A DNA stretch of 64,000 nucleotides. Origin: CAWKMN01 sp963850765 (GTDB lineage: Bacteria; Chloroflexota; Anaerolineae; Aggregatilineales; Aggregatilineaceae). Numbering within the stretch: position 1 is the stretch's first letter; every line of letters starts with the position of its first letter. Below, piece by piece: positions 44,112 through 53,374 of the stretch. The stretch covers positions 124,001-188,000 of the forward strand of contig CAWKMN010000011.1 in NCBI GenBank assembly GCA_963850765.1. Direction: 5' to 3'. Position numbers and translations under genes: made by a program. The notes below the pieces were generated by a model. It saw nothing but the letters and a program-made list of their open reading frames with translations. It did not search any database and was not told the origin of the DNA.

Positions 44112-46232
44112 ATGATGACTCATGTCTCAGAATATACGGCCAATAACGGGATCGATCAACCGATCCGTTTTGACCTCCAACCCGGTAATCCGCTCCCGTT
44201 TGGTGCGACGATTCAGCCCGACGCGGTAAATTTCTCCCTCTTTTCTCGCCACGCGACCGCCTGCACGCTGGTCTTGTTTCGCAAGGGGGAGCGCGACATC
44301 TGGGCCGAGATCCCCATCCCTGCGCATTATCGCGTGGGTGATGTGTTTGCTGTGCGGGTGATGGGCCTCAATCCCAACGTGATCGAATATGGCTATCGCC
44401 TGGACGGGCCGCACGATCCCACCCACGGGCACCGATTTGATCCCTCGTGCATCCTGCTGGATCCCTATGCGCGGGCGATTGGCGGTCGGGAGGTCTGGGG
44501 AAAGCAGTTCGACCCGGACAATATGTACCAGCACCGCGCCAAGATTTTGGGCAATTCGTTCAACTGGGAAAACGATCGCCAGCTTCGCACCCCGATCGAA
44601 GACATCGTGATCTATGAGATGCACGTGCGGGGTTTAACCAAACACGAGAGCAGCGGCGTGGAACATCCCGGCACGTTTGCCGCCATTCAACAAAGAATCC
44701 CCTATTTCAAGGAATTGGGTGTCAACTGCATCGAACTGATGCCGATGTTCGAGTTCGACGAGTTTGAAAACTCGCGCACCTGCCAGGATACCGGCGAACA
44801 ACTGCTGAACTATTGGGGTTACAGCCCGGTGGCGTTTTTTGCGCCTAAAGCGGGCTACGCCGCCAGCGATGCTCCGGGGGGCGAGGTGGCTGAATTCAAA
44901 GCGCTGGTCAAGGCGCTGCACGAAAACGGGATCGAGATCATCCTCGACGTGGTGTTCAACCACACGGCTGAAGGGAATGAGAGAGGTCCCAGCATATCCT
45001 TCAAGGGCATCGACAACGCGATTTACTATATCCTGACGCCGGAAGGGTATTACTACAATTTCAGCGGCACCGGCAACACGTTCAACTGCAACCATCCGCG
45101 CGTGCGCCGCATGATCCTGGACTGCCTGCGCTACTGGGTGGCCGAATATCACGTGGATGGTTTTCGCTTCGACCTGGCGTCGATCATGACCCGCGATGTG
45201 AACGGCATGCCGCTGCCCGATCCGCCGCTGCTGCGCGAAATCGTGGATGACCCGGTGCTCAGCGGCACCAAGCTCATCGCGGAGCCGTGGGACGCCGATG
45301 GGCTCTATCATCTGGGGTCATTCCCAGCGTATGGACGCTGGGCGGAGTGGAACGGCTTTTACCGCGATACGCTGCGCAAGTTCCTCAAGGGAGATATGGG
45401 GCAGGTGGGCGACATGGGCCAGGCCCTGCTCGGATCGCCCAATCTGTATCCGGGCCGCGGGCCGATCGCGACGATCAACTTTGTTACCGCGCACGATGGT
45501 TTCACCCTGATGGATCTGGTCTCGTATGACAGCAAGCATAACGAATCCAACTGTGAAAAAGGCGACAGCGGCAGCAACAATAACAACAGTTGGAACTGTG
45601 GCTGCGAAGGCCCAACCGACGATCCCCAGGTCAACGCGCTGCGCCACCGCCAGATCAAAAACGCGATCGCCCTGCTCATGGTCAGCCAGGGCACGCCGAT
45701 GCTGCTGATGGGCGACGAGCTTGGCCGATCGCAGCAGGGCAACAACAATGCGTACTGCCAGGATACCGAAGTAAGCTGGATGGATTGGCGTCTCAAAGAA
45801 CAGAACGGCGATATTTTTCACTTTGTACGGACCTGTGTGGCCTTCCGCCGGGCTCATGCCGTGCTGCGCAACGGGCATTTTTTGCGGGGCGACGACTTTG
45901 CCGAGAGAGGCTGCCTGCCGGTGTCGTGGCATGGGCTCAAGGTGGATCAACCCGACTGGTCGAACAGCAGCCGCCTGCTGGCCTTTATGCTGTGCGGCGA
46001 TTATGCCAAGGGTGGCCTGATGCCCGAAGACTCGATCTATGTCGCGATGAATATGCACTGGCGGAATCACCGCTTTGAGCTGCCGCCGCTGCCCGACGGC
46101 CGGGCGTGGCATGTTTTTGTCAACACGGGTGAGCGGGAGTCTGTCTTCTGGCCGGGCCAGGAGCCGCGTCTTTCTAAGCAGAATTCGCTGCGTGTCAACG
46201 CGCGCTCGGTGGCGATCCTGGTGAGCAAGTGA
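44112..46232 (+). CDS. glgX: Glycogen debranching enzyme GlgX (isoamylase family)
   Basis: 706 residues from ATG 44112 or 44115. An N-terminal CBM48-type domain (GNPLPFGATIQPDAVNFSLFS) precedes a GH13 barrel. Active-site residues are D354 (HVDGFRFDLAS), E391 (LIAEPWDADGLYHLG) and D462 (NFVTAHDGFTL). ILDVVFNHTAEGNERGP is conserved region I. It hydrolyses alpha-1,6 branches of limit dextrins during glycogen breakdown. No other glycogen gene is adjacent. The frame is intact across 2.1 kb. Confidence 0.93.
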   Translation: MMTHVSEYTANNGIDQPIRFDLQPGNPLPFGATIQPDAVNFSLFSRHATACTLVLFRKGERDIWAEIPIPAHYRVGDVFAVRVMGLNPNVIEYGYRLDGPHDPTHGHRFDPSCILLDPYARAIGGREVWGKQFDPDNMYQHRAKILGNSFNWENDRQLRTPIEDIVIYEMHVRGLTKHESSGVEHPGTFAAIQQRIPYFKELGVNCIELMPMFEFDEFENSRTCQDTGEQLLNYWGYSPVAFFAPKAGYAASDAPGGEVAEFKALVKALHENGIEIILDVVFNHTAEGNERGPSISFKGIDNAIYYILTPEGYYYNFSGTGNTFNCNHPRVRRMILDCLRYWVAEYHVDGFRFDLASIMTRDVNGMPLPDPPLLREIVDDPVLSGTKLIAEPWDADGLYHLGSFPAYGRWAEWNGFYRDTLRKFLKGDMGQVGDMGQALLGSPNLYPGRGPIATINFVTAHDGFTLMDLVSYDSKHNESNCEKGDSGSNNNNSWNCGCEGPTDDPQVNALRHRQIKNAIALLMVSQGTPMLLMGDELGRSQQGNNNAYCQDTEVSWMDWRLKEQNGDIFHFVRTCVAFRRAHAVLRNGHFLRGDDFAERGCLPVSWHGLKVDQPDWSNSSRLLAFMLCGDYAKGGLMPEDSIYVAMNMHWRNHRFELPPLPDGRAWHVFVNTGERESVFWPGQEPRLSKQNSLRVNARSVAILVSK

Positions 46233-46335
46233 TATGCGGGCCCATTGCCGGATGCTCGAAAATGCAGGGCGAAAACAGGTCTGTTGACATTAAGCGGACC
46301 TCTGATGCAAACCATCCATCTGGCGCAAAGACTGC

Positions 46336-46405
46336 GTAGGGGCGGACCCCCGTGTCCGCCCGTTTTTCCCTGCTCTCTGTGCGCTCGATGCCCTCTGTGG
46401 TAAAC
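46336..46405. repeat. Family B and C repeat words between glgX and the MFS gene
   Basis: GTAGGGGCGGACCCCCGTG with TCCGCCCG and TTTTT (46336-46366) forms a hairpin followed by a T-run, a possible glgX terminator. CTGTGCGCTCGATGCCCTCTG (family C-like) follows. The surrounding 225 bases hold no gene. Confidence 0.6.
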
Positions 46406-46457
46406 TGCTTTTCTCATCCTTCGACTCCGTTCAGCGCGTCGGGCGCATGCATACCCT

Positions 46458-47672
46458 ATGAAGGCCATCGCCACTGTCCGAAAGAATCGCGATCTCTGGC
46501 TCGTCCGCCTGTACTATTTCATCTACTTTGGCGGGGGCGGGCTGGCATTGCCATTCCTGCCATTGTTTTATTCCCGGCTGGATTTTTCGGGTAAGCAAAT
46601 TGGATGGGTTACGGCCGTCGTGTCGATGGTGGCGCTGGTCGCCGCACCCGTCTGGACCGATCAGAGCAGCCGGTGGCGCTACCCGCGCACGATGCTCCAG
46701 GGCGCGCTGCTGACCGGCTCACTGTGTTATCTGTGGCTCAGCCAGCAGAACGCGTTCTGGGGCGTCGTGCTCATCACTGTCTTTCGGACGCTGATCCTGG
46801 CCGGCGTCTGGCCGCTCTCCGACTCGATGGTGCTGGCGATCATCCGGGGGCAAGGGCGTGGATTCGGCACGGTGCGCGTCTGGACCTCGGCGGGATGGGT
46901 CGCCAGCGGGCTGTTTGGTGGGTGGCTGATGGAACAAACCAGCGTGCGCTCGACGATTATGCTCGCCGGTGCCAGCGCGCTGCTGGCGGCGCTGGTGGTG
47001 TTCGCCCTGGATGCACGCTATTTTCAGATCTCCGAGGCGCGCACGCCGGCGGGGGTATCGCTCCGATCGGTGGTTCGCGGCCTGCTGCGTGACCGCGCCA
47101 TGGTCGGCCTGGCGTTGATGATCAGTATCATTGGCATGATGAACAATGGCATTGTACAGTTTGAAGCGATCTATCTCGAAACGCTCGGCGCTTCGGACAG
47201 CCTGATCGGGGTGGCGGTGATTCTGAGCGCGGTGGTTGAGATCCCGGTCATGCTGCTCACCGACCGCATCATGGCACGCCATGGTGCATACCGGCTGCTG
47301 CTCGTCGCCATGCTGCTCAACGCCTGCACGCGCCTGATGGTGTTCATCATGCCGTCCGTGCCCACCATTATGCTGGAGCGCGCGATCGGCGGGATTAGCT
47401 TCAGCTTTTATGTGCTCGGCCTGTTCACGTTAATCTCGCAGCGCGCGGTTCCGCAGCAGATGCGAACCGTGATGGCACTCTATAACGTGACGCTGGCAAG
47501 CATCATTGGCATCGTCGCGCCGCCGCTGGCCGGGGCGATCTACGACTGGGTCGGCGCGCGCTGGCTGTATCTCATCGCGGCCGCCGGTTATGTGCTGGCG
47601 GGGTGGGTGCTGTGGCGGGTGACCGGGCCGGCGCGCATGGTCGCGGCGCTGGTGCCGCGGGAAGGATCGTAG
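46458..47672 (+). CDS. MFS transporter (nucleoside/sugar-permease-like)
   Basis: 404 residues, about 12 membrane helices, with a charged N-terminus (KAIATVRKNRDLW) and first helix LYYFIYFGGGGLALPFLPLFY of the MFS_1-like (LacY/NupG-related) group. VWTDQSSRWRYPRTMLQGAL is the loop 2-3 motif, and GRGFGTVRVWTSAGWVASGLFGGWL the conserved helix 5 region. Substrate unknown. The frame is intact. Convergent with the penicillin-binding lipoprotein, with a family A repeat between. Confidence 0.85.
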   Translation: MKAIATVRKNRDLWLVRLYYFIYFGGGGLALPFLPLFYSRLDFSGKQIGWVTAVVSMVALVAAPVWTDQSSRWRYPRTMLQGALLTGSLCYLWLSQQNAFWGVVLITVFRTLILAGVWPLSDSMVLAIIRGQGRGFGTVRVWTSAGWVASGLFGGWLMEQTSVRSTIMLAGASALLAALVVFALDARYFQISEARTPAGVSLRSVVRGLLRDRAMVGLALMISIIGMMNNGIVQFEAIYLETLGASDSLIGVAVILSAVVEIPVMLLTDRIMARHGAYRLLLVAMLLNACTRLMVFIMPSVPTIMLERAIGGISFSFYVLGLFTLISQRAVPQQMRTVMALYNVTLASIIGIVAPPLAGAIYDWVGARWLYLIAAAGYVLAGWVLWRVTGPARMVAALVPREGS

Positions 47673-47719
47673 GTTACAGTAGAGAAATCGGTGGGGCAAT
47701 CGCAATTCGAAAGTTAACC

Positions 47720-47831
47720 GGCCTCACCCCCTGGGCGAGCAGTGCCTCCCCTCTCCAGCCGAGCTAGAGAGGGGGAAGATCGGCGTTTTCCTCCCCTCTC
47801 CATGTGATGGAGAGGGGCCGGGGGTGAGGCC
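47720..47831. repeat. Family A cruciform repeat, copy 5
   Basis: Arms GGCCTCACCCCC and GGGGGTGAGGCC with inner CCCCTCTCC/GAGAGGGGG and CCCCTCTCC/GGAGAGGGG hairpins, between convergent genes. Confidence 0.78.
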
Positions 47832-47838
47832 AGTGGGT

Positions 47839-50091
47839 CTACTCGCCCAACGTGAGGCAGCCCGTCTGCCAGAGCGGCGGCCAGGATCCATGCGGCATGC
47901 CGTAATAATCCTCAACGATGCGGCGGGTGATCGGCGCGGCGACTTCCGAGCCTTCGCACGAGTTCTCCACGATCACGGTGATGGCGATTTCGGGATCGTC
48001 CTGCGGGGCAAACGCCGTAAACCAGGCGTGCGGCTTGACCCCTTCCCCGCCGGTCTGAGCCGTGCCAGTTTTGCCACAGACCACCACGTCCGTGCGCTGG
48101 AAATCGTACCATTCCTCGAACATGTAACGCGCCGTGCCGTTCGGGTCCAGCGTGACCTGACACATGGCCTCGCGGATGATTTCGAAGGTGGACGGATCAT
48201 AATCCAGCACCGAGACGGCGGTCGGCTGCGCGGTATACACAGGGACGTCGCCAATCAATTCGATCTTGCTGACGAACAGCGGCTGCCAGAGCGTCCCGCC
48301 GTTGGCAACGGCGGCGGTCATTCGGGCAATTTGCAGAGGGGTAATTTGCATCCGGCCCTGACCAATCACGAGGTTGGCGGATTCACCAAGCGACCAACTG
48401 ACGGCCTCGCGCCGAAAATGATCTTCGGGATTCGGGATATAGCCGACCTGTTCGGGCAGCACTTCCTGGCCGGTCGGTACTCCCAGCCCCATCTCGTAAG
48501 CGTAGTTGGGGAGCAGATTAGGATCGGTTTTGTGCAGGTTGACACTCAGTTCCCAGAAGTAGGGGTCGCACGAGTAGGTGAGCGCCTGCTGAAAATTGAT
48601 TGTGCCGTGCGCGCCGCTGCCATAGATCCAGTCGGTGCGCTGCGGCAGCGCGTCTTCCGGGTTCGACCAGACGGCGTTACAGGTATACCATGTGTCGGGC
48701 TCATAAACGCCGCTGTCCAGCCCGGCAGCGGTCGAGACGATCTTAAAGATCGAGCCGGCCGGGTAGCTGCCCATCGTCGCCCGGTTGAGCAGCGGCGTGC
48801 TCGGATCGGCTTCGAGCGCCCCGATGGCCTGCGCGCGGTTGGGGACCGGCGAATCCGGGTTGAAGATGCCAGGATCGAACCAGGGATAACTCGCCATCGC
48901 CAGGATCTCGCCGGTCTTGACGTTCATCACGACCGCGGCGGCCCCGTGCGAGGTCTGTGCCCAGGTTCCGCCGGAAAATCCATATGCCTCATACAGCGCG
49001 TTCTGTACAGATTCCTGCAAATCGCGGTCGATCGTCAGGTAGACGCTCTGCCCGGCTTCGGGATCGGCATGGGCGATCTGGCGCAGCGTTTCGCCGGTAG
49101 GCGCAAGAATCCGCAGATCGGCCCCGGCTTTGCCGGCAAGGTATTCCTCATACGCCTCTTCGATCCCCGCCTGCCCGATGAGCGCGTCCTGCGGGTAGCC
49201 TTTGCGCTGGTACTCGTCCATCTGCTCCGGCTGGATCTGGCTGACATAACCGATGATGTGGGGAGCCAGATCGCCAAAGTAGCGGCGGGTGCGGCGGGTA
49301 TAGGTATCAAAATCGTCGTCGCCCACATCACACTGCTGCCGCAGATTATTCTCTTCCATCTGGTAGGTTTCGGGGTCCACCTCACCCGCAAAGAAGCGGG
49401 TTTCGGGATAATACTGGTCGAACAGCGCCACCAGTTCGCCCGTATCGCGCCGCGTCAATCGCGAAATCAGTTCGATACACGCCGTCTGGTTGGGCATATC
49501 CTGCTTGACCAGATAGATGACGATCGAGCGCCCTTCCTGGTCGGCCAGCACTTTGCCGTTGCGATCATAAATATTGCCGCGGTTGGGCAGGGTTTGAATG
49601 CGTTCGAGGCGTGCGCCTTCCGCCAGATCGGAGAAGATGTCCATGCGCGACCACGCGACGCGCCAGCCGTCCGGCGTTTCGATCAGGCGCATGAGCCGCT
49701 GAAAATCGGTGATGTCGCCAAATAACTCCGAATGGAAGACCGCATCATACTGGATCACGGCGGTGGTGCCCTGGCGCAGCGAGCTGGTGATATGCGTTTC
49801 GAGCGTGTTCTGCGTGATCTGCCTGGCGGCGTTGTCGTATTCCTCGGCAAACGCGGCTTCATCGTAAGCATCGCGGCTGTTGGGGCTGATCAGGCCGTAC
49901 ATGACCGTATAGTCGGCTTTTTCCCACGATTTGAGAAACGTCTCCGCGACCTGATCGGCCTCTTCCAGGGTCAACGCGGAGGCGTTCGGCCCGCTCGCGA
50001 CTCCCAGCGTGGGCGAATCCGAATCGCCACACGCGGCGAGCAGCAGGACGGCCGCCGCCGTCAGGAGGAGCATTTGTTTGAACGATCTCAT
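47839..50091 (-). CDS. Class B penicillin-binding lipoprotein (MecA/PBP3-like)
   Basis: 750 residues from the ATG at 50091. A lipoprotein signal, KQMLLLTAAAVLLLAAC, is followed by an NTF2-like MecA_N domain (about 40-150; EEADQVAETFLKSWEKADYT). Then come the PBP dimerisation domain (RGNIYDRNGKVLADQEGRS) and the transpeptidase domain with SIFK (GSYPAGSIFKIVSTAAGL), SCD in place of SxN (LTYSCDPYFWELS) and CGKTGTAQTGG. It crosslinks peptidoglycan peptides outside the cell. The MecA_N domain is characteristic of low-affinity PBPs such as PBP2a, but beta-lactam resistance cannot be inferred from this alone. It stands directly downstream of the peptidoglycan salvage operon. Confidence 0.9.
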   Translation of the reverse strand: MRSFKQMLLLTAAAVLLLAACGDSDSPTLGVASGPNASALTLEEADQVAETFLKSWEKADYTVMYGLISPNSRDAYDEAAFAEEYDNAARQITQNTLETHITSSLRQGTTAVIQYDAVFHSELFGDITDFQRLMRLIETPDGWRVAWSRMDIFSDLAEGARLERIQTLPNRGNIYDRNGKVLADQEGRSIVIYLVKQDMPNQTACIELISRLTRRDTGELVALFDQYYPETRFFAGEVDPETYQMEENNLRQQCDVGDDDFDTYTRRTRRYFGDLAPHIIGYVSQIQPEQMDEYQRKGYPQDALIGQAGIEEAYEEYLAGKAGADLRILAPTGETLRQIAHADPEAGQSVYLTIDRDLQESVQNALYEAYGFSGGTWAQTSHGAAAVVMNVKTGEILAMASYPWFDPGIFNPDSPVPNRAQAIGALEADPSTPLLNRATMGSYPAGSIFKIVSTAAGLDSGVYEPDTWYTCNAVWSNPEDALPQRTDWIYGSGAHGTINFQQALTYSCDPYFWELSVNLHKTDPNLLPNYAYEMGLGVPTGQEVLPEQVGYIPNPEDHFRREAVSWSLGESANLVIGQGRMQITPLQIARMTAAVANGGTLWQPLFVSKIELIGDVPVYTAQPTAVSVLDYDPSTFEIIREAMCQVTLDPNGTARYMFEEWYDFQRTDVVVCGKTGTAQTGGEGVKPHAWFTAFAPQDDPEIAITVIVENSCEGSEVAAPITRRIVEDYYGMPHGSWPPLWQTGCLTLGE

Positions 50092-50274
50092 AACCGTCCC
50101 TCGAAAAAACAATGAAGAGGCCACGTTCCAGGAACCCGGCCCCGAACGTCAGCCCCCCATAATCGTTAATGTAATCTCGACTGCTTTGCAACGCGCAAGG
50201 GGATTATACCGTTGTCATCGTGCCGCGTCGAACACTGATTGCCCTGCGGAAGCCTAACGACTGTAGGGAAAGCC

Positions 50275-51156
50275 TCAGCGATCCCCGATGACCCGGCGGA
50301 GCATCCCGCCGGCAGCATCCAGGCGAGCGCGTGCCTCGTCTGCACTGATGCCTAACACCGCCATCACAATCGCCGGTTTCGCCTGGTTGTGGGTCTGCTC
50401 CAGGAGTCGCGCTGCGTCGTCGCTGCTCACCCCGGCCACCTGCATCACGATATTTCGCGCGCGCTGGGCGAGCTTCTGATTCGTCACTTTGACATCGACC
50501 ATCAGATTGCCGTACACCTTGCCCAGCCGGATCATACTGGCCGTGCTGAGCATATTGAGGATCATTTTCTGCGCGGTGCCCGATTTCAGGCGGGTGGAGC
50601 CGGCGATGATCTCCGGCCCGACGACCACCGCGATCGGGATCTGCGCGAGATCCAGAATGGGCGCGGGTTCGTTACAGGACACGGCGACGGTCGTCGCGCC
50701 GCGTTCGTTGGCGGCTTCGAGCGCGCCGATCACATAGGGGGTGTGCCCGCTGGCCGCGATCCCGACCACCACATCCCCCGCACTGATGTCCACCGCGAGC
50801 AGATCGCGGCGGCCCATATCGTGATCGTCTTCGGCCCCTTCGGCAGAATGGATCAGCGCCGTATCGCCGCCCGCCAGAATACCCTGCACGCGGTCCGGTT
50901 CGACGCCGAATGTCGGCACGCTTTCCGCCGCATCCAGCACACCCAGCCGCCCGCTGCTGCCCGCCCCGACATAGAACAGGCGCCCACCGGCACGCAGCTT
51001 CTCGGCGATCGCATCGACGGCCTGGGCGACAGCCGGCAGGACGCGGCTCACCGCTGCCGCCACACGGGCATCCTCTTCATTGATGACCTGAAGCATCTCC
51101 AGGGTGGAAAGCTGGTCAATATTCATGGTACGGGGATTTGGGGTTTCCGTCAGCAT
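50275..51156 (-). CDS. murQ: N-acetylmuramic acid 6-phosphate etherase MurQ
   Basis: 293 residues from the ATG at 51156. A SIS-fold lyase: FYVGAGSSGRLGVLDAAESVPTFG holds the phosphosugar-binding Ser/Gly loop and the catalytic Glu (E78), and SAEGAEDDHDMG the second acidic site. VGIAASGHTPYVIGAL and STRLKSGTAQKMILNMLST are family-specific. It cleaves the lactyl ether of MurNAc-6-P to GlcNAc-6-P and D-lactate in the cytoplasm. It is the last gene of the salvage operon, two bases after the kinase stop. Confidence 0.95.
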   Translation of the reverse strand: MLTETPNPRTMNIDQLSTLEMLQVINEEDARVAAAVSRVLPAVAQAVDAIAEKLRAGGRLFYVGAGSSGRLGVLDAAESVPTFGVEPDRVQGILAGGDTALIHSAEGAEDDHDMGRRDLLAVDISAGDVVVGIAASGHTPYVIGALEAANERGATTVAVSCNEPAPILDLAQIPIAVVVGPEIIAGSTRLKSGTAQKMILNMLSTASMIRLGKVYGNLMVDVKVTNQKLAQRARNIVMQVAGVSSDDAARLLEQTHNQAKPAIVMAVLGISADEARARLDAAGGMLRRVIGDR

Positions 51157-51158
51157 GG

Positions 51159-52076
51159 TTAACGATCCTTCGATGACAGGGATAAGAGCGCCAGCAGCGC
51201 CGCACCCACCGCCGGGGTATAACGGGGTGCCGGCAGCGAGTCCAGGCCCAGCGCCGCGCACAGCATGCTGCTCAGTTCGTTCGGGTGAGTCAGCAGCCCA
51301 CCGGCAAACGCGAAATCGGGCGCTGCCATGTCGAGACGGCGGATCACGGTCCGCGCGGCCAGCGCGAGTTCGTCCGCTCCATGCTGCACGATCTGGCGCG
51401 CCACGGCATCACCCCCGGCAGATTCTTGCAGCACGAGGGGAGCCAGCCCGGCAATATCGCGGTTGCGCGGCACCCCGGCCAGATACAGCCACGGCACAAG
51501 ATCCAGCGCCTTCATGAGGCCGAGCGATCCAAGCAGCACCGCGCTGAGCGACGTTTGCGGCCCGCGACCATCGCCAGCACGCGCTACCGCTTCGAGCGCA
51601 TGGATGCCGAGCCAGTAGCCGCCGCCTGCGTCGTCCAGCAGGTAGCCCCACCCACCGACCAGAGCGGTCTCGTGCGCCGCGTTGACGCCATAGGCGAGGC
51701 TGCCTGTCCCCGCCAGGACCAGCACGCCTTCGCGCTTGCCCACCGCGCCGACCAGCGCGATCTCAAAGTCGGCGCTGGGAACGATCGCCGCCTGGGGCAT
51801 GACCGCAGCGACCACCGTCCGCAGCCATTCCGCGGAGTGATGGGCCGCCGCGCCCGCCACGCCAATGCCAACAGCCGCGATCTGATCGGGCAGCAGATCC
51901 GCGTCAACCAGCGCTTCTCGCATGGCATGCTGGATGACCTGGGCCGCCGTGTCCGCGCCAACCACAGCCGGGTTGGCGGTGGGACCCTCGCTCTGGCCGC
52001 GAACGGTCAGATCCGGCGTGGTGATCACCACGCGCACCGTACTGCCGCCGCCGTCAATCCCCATGGTGTAGGTCAC
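51159..52076 (-). CDS. N-acetylglucosamine/N-acetylmuramic acid kinase (BadF/NagK/MurK type)
   Basis: 305 residues starting at GTG (52076) within the stop of the hydrolase (GTGA); upstream codons in this frame belong to that gene. TMGIDGGGSTVRVVI is the ASKHA phosphate-1 loop, VGIGVAGAAAHHSAEWL and VLAGTGSLAYGVNA the adenosine and phosphate-2 region, and GYLLDDAGGGYWLGIHALEAVAR the sugar-kinase signature of the NagK/MurK group. It would phosphorylate MurNAc and/or GlcNAc entering or released in the cell. Its position before murQ argues for MurNAc-6-P production, as MurK does in Clostridium. Confidence 0.9.
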   Translation of the reverse strand: MTYTMGIDGGGSTVRVVITTPDLTVRGQSEGPTANPAVVGADTAAQVIQHAMREALVDADLLPDQIAAVGIGVAGAAAHHSAEWLRTVVAAVMPQAAIVPSADFEIALVGAVGKREGVLVLAGTGSLAYGVNAAHETALVGGWGYLLDDAGGGYWLGIHALEAVARAGDGRGPQTSLSAVLLGSLGLMKALDLVPWLYLAGVPRNRDIAGLAPLVLQESAGGDAVARQIVQHGADELALAARTVIRRLDMAAPDFAFAGGLLTHPNELSSMLCAALGLDSLPAPRYTPAVGAALLALLSLSSKDR

Positions 52077-53374
52077 GATGTGACCTCGACCAGTGCATCG
52101 TGCAGCGCCCGCCGGAACTCGTGAATGCCGGTTTTCGCGCGGCCCGGATACACCCGGTTGGTCAGGCAGGCCACGACCAGCGCCCGGCTCGGATCGATCC
52201 ACAGTGACGTGCCGGTGAACCCGGTGTGCCCGTACGCATCCGCGCTGAAGCGATCCCCGGCGGACGAATCCGCGCGCGCTTTGATCATCCAGCCCAGGCC
52301 GCGCGGCACGCCGTCGGTTTCTTCGTGGGGGCGGGTGGCGTCATGCCGCACTTCGGGCGAGATCGCCAGGCGGGGATCGGATTCCAGCCATGCCTGTCCC
52401 AGCGCGGCGACATCACGCGCGGTGCCGAACAGCCCCGCATGACCGGCCACGCCGCCCACGCCGCACGCATTTTCATCGTGGACTTCGCCCCAGCAGCGCC
52501 GCCCGCGCCAGCCCGGATCGTCTTCGGTCGGCGCGATGGTATGCCGGTCGCGCCCGTGCCGCAGCGGGTTAAACGTCAGGCTGTCGAGCTTCAGCGGAGC
52601 CAATACCCGCGCGCGCAGCGCCTCGTCCAGTGCGGCCCCGTGCAGACGGGTGTCCGCCTCATGGAGGCGGCGGTCCGCTTCATGTAAGCGGCTGACCGCT
52701 TCGCCCAGCAGCATCAGGCCGAGATCGCTGTAGCGCACGATATGATCGCCCGGCTGTCCGACAAACGGGTAGGCACACAATGCCTGTAATGCCCGATCCC
52801 ACCGTTCCGCGCGCGGGATCGGATCCGGCTGGTCGGGCGGGGCGGGAGCGGGTCCGGCGGCATTAAAAACATCGCGCCACGGCGCTAACCCACTGGTATG
52901 CGTCAGCAGGTGGTAAAACGTGACACGGGCTGGATCGGCGGTCTGGCCGCGCACCGACTCCGGCGTTTCAAGCTGCACTTTGGTGTGCGGATCCTGGCCG
53001 CCATCGAGCGGGCGCGGGCCGGATGCGCCAAATTCGGGGATCACGGAGATTAGCGGATCGTCCAGCCGGATACGCCCTTCGCTCACCAATGAAAGAAACG
53101 CGCTGGTCGTAAACAACTTGCTGACCGAGGCCAGATCGAACAGGGTATCCGGCCGCGTGGGATAGGCCCGCGTCTCGGGATCGATCCAGCCCCACGCCGC
53201 GTTGAGCTTGACCTCGCCATCGCGGATTACGGTTAGGGCCAGCGCCGGGAAGGTCTTGCCCAGATGAGCCGTAATAATACCTTCCAGTTGGTTCAGCGCA
53301 GCCGCAGACAACGCTTGGATTGGCAGATGCGGCGGAGTTTCGTGGATAGCCGGCAAGACCGTGCTCCTATTCAT
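52073..53374 (-). CDS. Serine beta-lactamase-family hydrolase (esterase/DD-peptidase-like)
   Basis: 433 residues from the ATG at 53374, overlapping the namZ end by 8 bases. SVSK (DLASVSKLFTTSAFLSLVSEG) gives the nucleophile Ser and Lys. RYSDLGLMLLGEAV holds the YxN-like Tyr (YSD), and YGHTGFTGTSLWIDPS the HTG triad block. No signal peptide is evident, so it is probably cytosolic. Related AmpC/EstB-like genes accompany murQ and namZ in bacilli (YbbE/AmiE position), so a peptide- or lactate-related step on muropeptides is plausible. A 3x7 residue tandem repeat (RLHEADR units) sits near residues 225-245. Confidence 0.85.
   Translation of the reverse strand: MNRSTVLPAIHETPPHLPIQALSAAALNQLEGIITAHLGKTFPALALTVIRDGEVKLNAAWGWIDPETRAYPTRPDTLFDLASVSKLFTTSAFLSLVSEGRIRLDDPLISVIPEFGASGPRPLDGGQDPHTKVQLETPESVRGQTADPARVTFYHLLTHTSGLAPWRDVFNAAGPAPAPPDQPDPIPRAERWDRALQALCAYPFVGQPGDHIVRYSDLGLMLLGEAVSRLHEADRRLHEADTRLHGAALDEALRARVLAPLKLDSLTFNPLRHGRDRHTIAPTEDDPGWRGRRCWGEVHDENACGVGGVAGHAGLFGTARDVAALGQAWLESDPRLAISPEVRHDATRPHEETDGVPRGLGWMIKARADSSAGDRFSADAYGHTGFTGTSLWIDPSRALVVACLTNRVYPGRAKTGIHEFRRALHDALVEVTS

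Noticed and set aside
43949..44146. 65-codon ORF upstream of glgX
   Set aside because: Covers the direct repeats and overlaps the glgX start; no RBS and no recognisable features.
47824..49725. 633-codon plus-strand open frame opposite the penicillin-binding lipoprotein
   Set aside because: Pure antisense shadow of the PBP with no motif or RBS.
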